The position numbers were made by a program, and so were the translations under genes. A DNA stretch of 35,947 nucleotides from the NCBI GenBank assembly GCA_022340545.1, contig JAJDNV010000139.1, positions 1 through 35,947 of the forward strand. Reading direction: 5' to 3'. Source of the stretch: Acidobacteriota bacterium. Its GTDB lineage: Bacteria > Acidobacteriota > Vicinamibacteria > Fen-336. Below, piece by piece: positions 14,538 through 24,000 of the stretch. Numbering within the stretch: position 1 is the first letter of the stretch; each line of letters opens with the position of its first letter. A model generated the notes under the pieces. The model was not told the origin of the DNA, did not search any database, and saw nothing but the letters and a program-made list of their open reading frames with translations.

Positions 14538-14568
14538 CCCGCGTGTCCCCAGGGAAAGGACACGCGGG
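14538..14568 (+). other. Strong 11-bp hairpin upstream of the DUF2911 gene
   Basis: CCCGCGTGTCC (14538-14548) and GGACACGCGGG (14558-14568) are perfect inverted repeats around a 9-base loop. It lies about 100 bases before the DUF2911 start codon. With no T-run it is more likely a protein-binding site, an mRNA-end stabiliser of gatB, or part of a repeat than an intrinsic terminator. Confidence 0.55.
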
Positions 14569-14577
14569 CGAGCCTAG

Positions 14578-14596
14578 GCCTGGTGGCCGGTCGCAC
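14578..14596 (+). repeat. Dispersed intergenic repeat, 19-bp block, copy 1
   Basis: GCCTGGTGGCCGGTCGCAC matches 35090-35108 at 17 of 19 positions, in the same orientation. It is one of two conserved blocks shared by the two structured spacers of the window. Confidence 0.5.
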
Positions 14597-14664
14597 TTGT
14601 TCATCGACCCCCGGTCATTCAGGTTAGACTTCCGAGAATCCCTTTCCGAAGGAGCTGATCGAGC

Positions 14665-15252
14665 ATGAAGACGCGTTTTGTCGTGTTGACGGCGGTTGTC
14701 TCAGTCGGCCTGGCCGTGGCCGCCCTGGCTCAGGACTCTCGCGGGGCCGCCGAGGCCACCATCGGGGGCCAGAAGGTCGCCATCGACTACGGACAGCCCG
14801 AGCTCAAGGGCCGGGACGTCGGGGACCTGATGAAGCAGCTGCCCCCGGACCGGATCTGGCGTGCCGGCAAGGACCAGGTGAGCACCCTCACCACCGGAGC
14901 CGACCTGATGATCGGCGAAACGAAGGTCCCGGCCGGGAAGTACTCCGTGTACGTTCACGCCGGGGAGTCCGGCACCTGGTCGTTGATCCTCAACAAGGAC
15001 CTGGGTGTGCCCCTCGGCAAGATCTGGGACGGGGCCCCGGACAACATGAAGGAGGAGCCCTGGCCCTACCTCCGCGGCTACACGGAGGCCATCAAGGACA
15101 AGGAGGTCGTGCGGGCGGGAATGAAGAAGGCGGAGGGAGTGAAACCATCCGATCTCTTCACGATGTCCTTCGCCGAGCAGGGGGAGGGCGCCGACCTCAC
15201 GCTGGCCTGGGGCGATCAGGCCTGGAAGGTGGCAGTCCAGCCCGCGAAGTGA
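14665..15252 (+). CDS. Secreted DUF2911 protein
   Basis: A 195-residue exported protein. A signal peptide is clear (MKTR, hydrophobic core to about 20, cleavage after ALA at 22). The mature part matches DUF2911: IDYGQPELKGRDV near the start, then IWRAGKDQVSTLTT, KVPAGKYSVYVHAGES, TWSLILNKDLG and a terminal beta-rich segment ending LTLAWGDQAWKVAVQ. DUF2911 proteins are common in Bacteroidota and Acidobacteriota; I know of no established function. ATG 14665 is preceded by AAGGAG at about 11 bases. A TAGACT hexamer at 14625-14630 could be its -10, but no -35 is visible at the right distance. The gene stands alone between structured intergenic regions and converges on the GT39-like gene. Confidence 0.9.
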   Translation: MKTRFVVLTAVVSVGLAVAALAQDSRGAAEATIGGQKVAIDYGQPELKGRDVGDLMKQLPPDRIWRAGKDQVSTLTTGADLMIGETKVPAGKYSVYVHAGESGTWSLILNKDLGVPLGKIWDGAPDNMKEEPWPYLRGYTEAIKDKEVVRAGMKKAEGVKPSDLFTMSFAEQGEGADLTLAWGDQAWKVAVQPAK

Positions 15253-15277
15253 CGCACGGCATCCCTGGCCGTCGTGT

Positions 15278-15321
15278 GTCATCCCGAGGGCGACGTCAAT
15301 AGACATCGCCCGAAGGATCCA
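15278..15321 (+). repeat. 44-bp palindromic repeat, unit 1 of 2
   Basis: This unit runs GTCATCCCGAGGGCGACGTC, then AATA, then GACATCGCCCGAAGGATCCA. The arms GGGCGACGTC and GACATCGCCC pair with one mismatch around a 4-base loop. The GTCATCCC...GAAGGATC borders resemble the GTCATCCTGAGC...GAAGGATC intergenic repeats common in several phyla. It lies between two convergent genes. Confidence 0.75.
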
Positions 15322-15337
15322 CCGGGGCCAGCGGCCC

Positions 15338-15381
15338 GTCGTCCCGAGGGCGCCGTCGACGGGCGGCGCCCAAGGGATCCA
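15338..15381 (+). repeat. 44-bp palindromic repeat, unit 2 of 2
   Basis: This unit runs GTCGTCCCGAGGGCGCCGTC, then GACG, then GGCGGCGCCCAAGGGATCCA. It has the same length and layout as unit 1 and starts exactly 60 bases after it. The inner arms again pair with one mismatch, although the arm sequences differ between units. It ends three bases before the stop of the GT39-like gene and could serve as a bidirectional transcript end. Confidence 0.75.
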
Positions 15382-15384
15382 TTC

Positions 15385-16929
15385 TCAGCCGGCCTCGCAG
15401 CCCCGCCGGCGCCAGATCCAGACGCCGTCGACATCGGCGACCGTGCGGTAGCCGGACCTCACGAAACGGTCCAGGCGCGGGAAGTCCCGCATCGGGTAGC
15501 GGTCCCAGCCGTGGAGTCCGGCGGGAGACGTGTCGAGGACGAACACCGGCGGCCGTTGCTCGAGGTCCATCATCAACAGGTCCCAGTGGTCGCTTCGCAC
15601 GAGGGGGGCCGTGTCCGTGGCTCCGGGCTCCCTCGCCCGGCGACCGGGGACATATCCGGTGAGCGAGGCCTGGGGAACGACGAAGCGTGACGCCGGTGGG
15701 AGGCCGGCCTCCGCGTAGAGCTGGGGCGCAAAGCCCCAGACGAACACGGGCCCCCTTCCGAAGCACGGGTCCTCCCGCAAGCGTGTCGCCACCGACTCGA
15801 ACACCGGGAGGGTCTCCTCGTAGATGCGCGCCGATCCACGGTAGAGCACTGTGTTGGCAACGGTGAAGCCGACGAGTAGAACCAGCGGCCAGGCCACCGC
15901 CGCACGACCCGCCCGCGAGAGGGGCCGCTTCAGCGCGGAGGCGGTCCACGGCGCGGCGGCGAGGGCGAGGGGCAGGTAGAGCTGGATGAAGTAGTGCGGG
16001 AAGAAGCGGAAGCCCATGAATGCAGGGGGCACGGAGACGACGACCAGGCTCGTGACGAGGACACGCTGATGGCGTGTGTCGAACAGCGACCGCGAGCGCC
16101 AGCCCGCCCACCAGAGCGGCGCGGTCACGATCAGAAATGGGATCAGGTAGGTCGCGGCCCGCTCGAGAGCTTCCGACAGGGGGATCGGATCCGCCGCGTA
16201 GCCGAGGTTGTGGGTGAGGGTCCAGTAGATGAGCTCCCTCGTCGCGCCTCCGGACCAGGAGACGGCCAGGACGCCAGCCAGCGGCAGCAGGATGCCCGCA
16301 AGGAGCATCAGCCCCTGGCGCGTACGACGCCCCGTTCGCCCCTCGCGCTCCGCGAGCCAGAATGCCACCACGAAGGCGGGAAGCCAGAACGCCGCCTGCT
16401 GTCGCACGAGCACGGCGAGACCGATGAGAAGACCCGCCGTGAAGACGCGACCGGGCTGGCGAGCCTCTCCCTCCCCGGGCAGCAGCGCCACCGCCCAGGA
16501 GAGCGGGAGCAGCATGAGCAACTCCGCCGACACCGAATGCATGTCGTGGGCGAGGAACGCCGCCCCGTAGACCAGGTAGAGGACGCCGGCCACGAGCCCC
16601 CGCCGATCGTGGCGGTAGAACGCGCTGGCCGCAAACGCGGTGAGAGGCAGCACGCAGAGCGCGGCCAGCAGTCGGACCGCCAGCATCCCCTGGCCAAAGA
16701 GGGTCTGACCGAGGGCGTACAGGTGGTACAGGAGCGGCGGCCGATTGTCGACGAAGTCGACGTAGAGCGTCCCGTTGTCGAGCAGCACCCGGGATCCCAC
16801 GAGGGCCGCGGCCTCGTCGAGGTCGAGGATGGGGATCGTCAGGAAGGGCGCGCGGGTCAGCAGCGCGAGGGCGACGAAGAGCACGAGTCGAGCGGCCGGG
16901 CTCCGCAGGGTGTCGCCTTCGCTGGTCAC
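15385..16929 (-). CDS. Polytopic membrane glycosyltransferase, GT39/ArnT-like (GT-C fold)
   Basis: A 514-residue integral membrane protein with about ten hydrophobic helices. Near the N-terminus, after the first helix, is the GT-C acidic motif LDLDEAAALVGSR, followed by LYVDFVDNRPPLLYHLYAL, the loop typical of ArnT/PMT-like enzymes that use polyprenyl-phosphate sugars. The soluble C-terminal domain (about 385-514) is periplasmic by analogy. Start is GTG 16929, overlapping the upstream PAP2 gene by 4 bases (GTGA), so the two are coupled. Family members transfer a sugar from a lipid carrier to lipid A, a protein or a glycan; the acceptor cannot be told here. Pairing with a PAP2 lipid enzyme suggests lipid or lipid-carrier glycosylation. 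Confidence 0.85.
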   Translation of the reverse strand: MTSEGDTLRSPAARLVLFVALALLTRAPFLTIPILDLDEAAALVGSRVLLDNGTLYVDFVDNRPPLLYHLYALGQTLFGQGMLAVRLLAALCVLPLTAFAASAFYRHDRRGLVAGVLYLVYGAAFLAHDMHSVSAELLMLLPLSWAVALLPGEGEARQPGRVFTAGLLIGLAVLVRQQAAFWLPAFVVAFWLAEREGRTGRRTRQGLMLLAGILLPLAGVLAVSWSGGATRELIYWTLTHNLGYAADPIPLSEALERAATYLIPFLIVTAPLWWAGWRSRSLFDTRHQRVLVTSLVVVSVPPAFMGFRFFPHYFIQLYLPLALAAAPWTASALKRPLSRAGRAAVAWPLVLLVGFTVANTVLYRGSARIYEETLPVFESVATRLREDPCFGRGPVFVWGFAPQLYAEAGLPPASRFVVPQASLTGYVPGRRAREPGATDTAPLVRSDHWDLLMMDLEQRPPVFVLDTSPAGLHGWDRYPMRDFPRLDRFVRSGYRTVADVDGVWIWRRRGCEAG

Positions 16930-17880
16930 TCGGGCGCCCCCCGGGCGGGCGGGTGCCCGAGGGCGCGCTGCCGCCGGGACCACCACGCGTCCAGCCGCGG
17001 CGCGACCCAGAGGGCGAGGGGTGCGAGGAGCCAGCCTGCGATCAGATCGACGACGTAGTGGTGACGCAGGTAGACGGTCGAAACCCACAGGCCCAGGACG
17101 AACGGGAGGAGGATCCAGAACCACGGGCGAAAGAAGCGCCAGGCGTAGATGAGGGCCACGGTGGACACCGCGGCGTGCAGGGACGGGAAGGCGGCGCGGC
17201 TGTCGACGGGAAGAAGCGAGAAGGCCTGGGCCGACAGGTTCGAGAATCCCACCGGGTAGCCGCGGAGGTTCTTCGTGAACTCGTAGACCAGGACGAGTCG
17301 CGGCGGGGCCGCCGGGAAGACCACGTAGAGCGCGTAGCCGATGTAGAAGCAGATCACGACGCCGAGCGTCGCGGCCCGGAACTGCGGCCACCGGCGCTGC
17401 GCCAGAAGGACGATGCTCGTAGAGGGGGCAATCCAGAAGAAGTTGAGATACAGGAACTGCATCACCTCGGTCCGCAACGGGGTGATGAACCGCTCCGCCC
17501 AGACGCAGGGCTGGACGCCGAACAACTGGTCGTCGAAGGCCGCCAACCAGTGGTGGATGTCGTTGGGGTTCACGAAGCCAATCGTGTCGTGGAGATTGGT
17601 GTAGATCAGGACGCACGCCAGGAAGGGCAGCGTCTCCCGGAATCCCCTGACGGTGCCGGAGTCCGGCCAGCGGCGCTGGGCCAGGGCGAGGGCCACGAGG
17701 ACCACGACCGCCACCCCGAGACGCACTACCCCACCGGGATACCGGGCGCCGAGAGCCCCCGCCTCCCGGGCGTAGACGTAGGCCGCCAGCGTGAGCCAGG
17801 TGGTGGGCAGGAGGAAGACGAGGGCGATCGCCTCTTCGACGCGCAGGCGAAAGAGCGCTCGCCTCAGCACCCGCGGACGC

Positions 17881-19491
<1,611 letters not shown>

Positions 19492-19528
19492 GGCCGGCTC
19501 ACCGTTTTTCGCCGGGTGAGAGTCGCGC

Positions 19529-19558
19529 TTGACACACTTCGCCGGGCCTTCTCATAAT
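19529..19558 (+). promoter_or_regulatory. Sigma70-type promoter of the 103-aa gene
   Basis: TTGACA (19529-19534, perfect) and CATAAT (19553-19558, 5 of 6) are 18 bases apart. The start would be near 19565, giving a leader of about 16 bases before ATG 19581. It lies in the divergent interval with the mutase gene. Confidence 0.75.
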
Positions 19559-19580
19559 CCTTGCACCAGGGGTTCCTCGG

Positions 19581-19892
19581 ATGCACAAAACGGAAGGCGA
19601 CGACGTCACGCGGCTGGCGCAGGAGGTGAGCGCAACCCTGCAGCGGGTTCTGTCCGAGTCGCCGCAGATCAGCCACTGTCTGAATCGCATCCGCTCGGAG
19701 GGCTATGAGGTCTCTCTCGTGCTGGAAGCGACGCTCGGCTTCTCCCGCACCGAGAAGGCCGGAGAGGGCGAGACCTCGCCCGGGTTCGACGTGAGAGTGG
19801 AGAAGTCGGAACCCGCCTCGCTCCGAATGACCCCCCTCGACAAGAAGTTCCTCCGCTCCCTGAAGATCACCGTCGACCACGACGAGGACTGA
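19581..19892 (+). CDS. Conserved-looking hypothetical protein, 103 aa
   Basis: A small acidic soluble protein. Residues 5-40 form a predicted helix (VTRLAQEVSATLQRVLSESP), then SHCLNRIRSEGYEVSLVLEATLG, and it ends with the basic LDKKFLRSLKI followed by TVDHDED. I do not recognise a named family; the phrase MTPLDKKFLRSLKI looks like a conserved tail. A strong promoter (TTGACA-N18-CATAAT) sits just upstream and AGGGG lies before ATG 19581, so expression is well supported. It is divergent from the mutase and convergent with enolase; a 9-bp hairpin starts within its stop codon. Function unknown. Confidence 0.78.
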   Translation: MHKTEGDDVTRLAQEVSATLQRVLSESPQISHCLNRIRSEGYEVSLVLEATLGFSRTEKAGEGETSPGFDVRVEKSEPASLRMTPLDKKFLRSLKITVDHDED

Positions 19893-19918
19893 AGCGGGAC
19901 GCCGGGCCCTCCCGCTTC
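19891..19918 (+). terminator. Possible bidirectional terminator hairpin
   Basis: GAAGCGGGA (19891-19899) and TCCCGCTTC (19910-19918) form a perfect 9-bp stem with a 10-base loop. It lies between the convergent 103-aa gene and enolase. No U-tract follows on either strand, so Rho-independent function is uncertain. Confidence 0.45.
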
Positions 19919-19930
19919 CGGGGCGACTGC

Positions 19931-21887
<1,957 letters not shown>

Positions 21888-21907
21888 GGGCTTCCCCGAA
21901 ACGTGAG

Positions 21908-21916
21908 CTTATAGCA
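21908..21916 (-). promoter_or_regulatory. Extended -10 promoter of the cyclase-enolase operon
   Basis: The minus strand reads TGC then TATAAG (21916-21908), with 5 of 6 -10 consensus bases plus the TGn extension. No clear -35 is present. The implied start near 21901 gives a leader of about 14 bases with GGGGAAG as ribosome-binding site. Confidence 0.5.
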
Positions 21917-21959
21917 TAGGGGCGCCCCCAACCGCATGAGGAGAGGCCCCCGCGTCTTA

Positions 21960-21989
21960 TTGACAGGCGGTCCCCGCCCCTGTTACGGT
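21960..21989 (+). promoter_or_regulatory. Promoter of the outer-membrane barrel gene
   Basis: TTGACA (21960-21965, perfect) is followed after 18 bases by TACGGT (21984-21989), with a TG extension at 21981-21982. The start would be near 21996. AGAGG stands ahead of ATG 22028. Confidence 0.6.
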
Positions 21990-22027
21990 CCATAGTGCCA
22001 AGGGGATTGGTCTCTCCAGAGGACTGA

Positions 22028-23752
22028 ATGTTGGTTTTCTGCCGGCGCTTCGTACCGGTCGTGGTTCTGGCCTCTCTGTCCAGCCCGGCCCTGTGCGCGG
22101 AGGACGGTGGGGGGCTCGTGGGCTGGGTCGAGAGCACACGGGGAGCCCCGGTCGCCGGCGCGGTCATCTCCGTCTTCGGCAAGGGCATCAGTGGCGGCAG
22201 CCTGATGACGCTCGCCGACAGCGACGGCCAGTTCATCCTGCCCTCCCTCCCGGCCGGCTCGTACACCCTGCGGGCGCTCGGAACCGGTCACCTGCCCTCG
22301 GCCGCCGCGCGCGTGACCGTCCTTCCGGACCGTGATTCGCTCTTCACCCTGAGCCTCACGCCGGTCGGCGAGGCGGCCGCGAAGACGCCGGACACGGAAG
22401 AAGACGACGAGACGGGCGAAGTCGACCTCAGCGAGTGGCACTGGCTGATGCGCCACAAGCGGCGCTCGGTGCTGGAGACGGCCGAGCACGACGTGGCCCT
22501 GCCCGAGGATACCGAAATGCGCCGGCTGGCCGCCTCGAGCCAGCCGCAGTTCCGGTCAGTCGGTCCGCTCGAGGGACGTGTGGAGCTCATGGCGCTGTCG
22601 AACCGCGCGGATGCGCCGGACTACGAGCCGGGCCAGCTGCCGACCGGCATGGGCACTCTCCAGCTGCAGGGCCGGCTGGCGGACGGGGTCCGTTGGAGCG
22701 TGGGCGGGCTCCTCGCCGAGAGCGGGGGCCGGACATGGCGCACCGCGGCGGAGTTCGTCCTGGAGCCCGGCGGAGGCCACGAGATCCAGACGGGCGCGGG
22801 CTATGGCGCGGGGTACCTCCGTGCCCTCCTTCCCGCGTCCAGTCCCGAGGGCGATCGCCCGGTGGGAGCGTTCTTCATCAAGGATCGATGGCGGGTCGGA
22901 GAGAGGTTCACGACCACGTTGGGGACGCGGTACACGTATATCGGGTTCTTGTCGGACGCGCACCACGCGGACGCCATCGTGGAGGTGGAGCTGCGGGGCG
23001 ACGCGGCAACGCTGGTTCGGGGCTCGATGGCGACACGAACCCTGGCCCCAGGCGGCGATCTGCTGACCCTTTCGTCGGTCTCTGCATCGCCTGCCATCAC
23101 CTGGGCCCGCCTCAGCGAGGGGCTCCGCCCGTCGCGTTCGCTGCGTTTCGAGGTCGGTGTGGATCACTCCTTCCGGTCCGGGGGGCATGTGGGCGCCTTT
23201 GCGTTCCGCGAGCAGACACGCGACCAGCTGTGGACGACCTTCGAGAACGGGAGTGCCTTGCGGGTTCGCAACGCGGGGACGGTCGGCGTCCAGGGGCTCG
23301 GGTTCACGGTTCGGCGGGGTTTTGGATCCGCGTTCACCGGGTCGGTGACCTACTCGTTCGGACGCGGCTCGAGGCCGGGCGGCCCCGCGTTCGGGACGCG
23401 GGTGGCCGCGCTCACGTTCACAGAGGCCGACTTCCACGACCTGGTGGCCCGGCTCGAGACGTTCATCGGCTGGACCGACACCCGGGTGGCGGCGCTCTAC
23501 CGCGTGAATGCCCTCTCCGAAGAGACGGAGGGGGCCAGCCGTCCGTTCGAGGGATCGGCCACCACGACGCGCTTCGACCTGCAGGTCACCCAGGGGCTGC
23601 CGTTCCTCCAGCCGCTCACCCGGGCCGACTGGAACTTGCTGGTGGCCGTCAGCAACCTCTTCTACGAGGCATCCGAGGGAGGCTTGCTCGACGAGCTGGC
23701 GGTCGAAGAGCCGCCGACGCGGGTGGTGGGGGGAATCTCCGTCCGGTTCTGA
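22028..23752 (+). CDS. Outer-membrane beta-barrel protein with N-terminal carboxypeptidase-regulatory-like domain
   Basis: A 574-residue exported protein. A signal peptide occupies about 1-23 (cleavage after ALCA). Residues about 28-112 form a CarboxypepD_reg/Ig-like sandwich (LVGWVESTRGAPVAGAVISV, SDGQFILPSLPAGSYTLRALG). An acidic linker follows (TEEDDETGEVD), then a long series of amphipathic strands from about 180 to the end. The last residues are ISVRF: the terminal Phe and alternating hydrophobics are the outer-membrane BAM signal. The domain order resembles TonB-dependent Oar-like receptors, but the roughly 120-residue plug domain and a TonB box are not apparent, and 574 residues is short for that family. 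A promoter precedes ATG 22028 and a strong terminator follows, so it is monocistronic. Substrate unknown. Confidence 0.82.
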   Translation: MLVFCRRFVPVVVLASLSSPALCAEDGGGLVGWVESTRGAPVAGAVISVFGKGISGGSLMTLADSDGQFILPSLPAGSYTLRALGTGHLPSAAARVTVLPDRDSLFTLSLTPVGEAAAKTPDTEEDDETGEVDLSEWHWLMRHKRRSVLETAEHDVALPEDTEMRRLAASSQPQFRSVGPLEGRVELMALSNRADAPDYEPGQLPTGMGTLQLQGRLADGVRWSVGGLLAESGGRTWRTAAEFVLEPGGGHEIQTGAGYGAGYLRALLPASSPEGDRPVGAFFIKDRWRVGERFTTTLGTRYTYIGFLSDAHHADAIVEVELRGDAATLVRGSMATRTLAPGGDLLTLSSVSASPAITWARLSEGLRPSRSLRFEVGVDHSFRSGGHVGAFAFREQTRDQLWTTFENGSALRVRNAGTVGVQGLGFTVRRGFGSAFTGSVTYSFGRGSRPGGPAFGTRVAALTFTEADFHDLVARLETFIGWTDTRVAALYRVNALSEETEGASRPFEGSATTTRFDLQVTQGLPFLQPLTRADWNLLVAVSNLFYEASEGGLLDELAVEEPPTRVVGGISVRF

Positions 23753-23790
23753 GGATCGGGTCGGGAGCCAGGACGTTGAGCGGACGGCTT

Positions 23791-23816
23791 GAGGCTCGAA
23801 TCGAGCCTCATTTTTT
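23791..23816 (+). terminator. Rho-independent terminator
   Basis: GAGGCTC (23791-23797) and GAGCCTC (23803-23809) form a stem around a 5-base loop; one more T-A pair extends it at the base. A run of six T (23811-23816) follows. It ends the outer-membrane barrel transcript and insulates the histidine kinase operon. Confidence 0.85.
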
Positions 23817-23830
23817 GGCCGCGCCGGTCG

Positions 23831-23846
23831 ATCCAAACGCTTGGTT
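23831..23846 (+). promoter_or_regulatory. Possible activator site (UAS) of the sigma54 promoter
   Basis: ATCCAAACGCTTGGTT is a near-palindrome (CCAA-4-TTGG core) about 100 bases upstream of the sigma54 promoter, the usual distance for an NtrC-type enhancer site. This is a single weak site and the call is speculative. Confidence 0.25.
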
Positions 23847-23936
23847 CTGACTCCGAGCAGCTGGATTCAACGAAGGTGGGGTCGGGCAAAACGACTGTAG
23901 AGAAGGGGTTTCCGGCAAGGGCGGGTGGACCCTTTC

Positions 23937-23952
23937 CGGCACGTCGCTTGCT
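23937..23952 (+). promoter_or_regulatory. Sigma54 (-24/-12) promoter of the kinase-regulator operon
   Basis: The sequence CGGCACGTCGCTTGCT matches consensus TGGCACG-N4-TTGC(A/T) in all but the first base. GG (23938-23939) and GC (23950-23951) are exactly 10 bases apart. Transcription would begin near 23963, after the TTG at 23962, which supports ATG 24001 as the kinase start. The second gene of the operon encodes a sigma54 activator. Confidence 0.7.
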
Positions 23953-24000
23953 TCCCAGTTTTTGCGGGTCGGAACGCGTGTCCGCGCCCAGGGCCAGGCC

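Larger units (their letters stand above)
14416..14664. other. Hairpin-rich spacer between gatB and the DUF2911 gene
   Basis: No convincing gene. Three perfect hairpins are visible: 14420-14451 (9-bp GGCCTGAAT/ATTCAGGCC, 14-nt loop), 14491-14512 (8-bp CCCTCCCC/GGGGAGGG) and 14538-14568 (11-bp CCCGCGTGTCC/GGACACGCGGG, 9-nt loop). None is followed by a T-run. Two stretches recur almost exactly in the 35041-35273 spacer. AAGGAG at 14648-14653 is the ribosome-binding site of the next gene. Confidence 0.75.

Noticed and set aside
15721-15740. GCGCAAAGCC-like string recalling GEMM cyclic-dinucleotide riboswitches
   Set aside because: It lies inside the GT39-like coding sequence (WGFAPQL region) with no matching second stem, so there is no riboswitch here.
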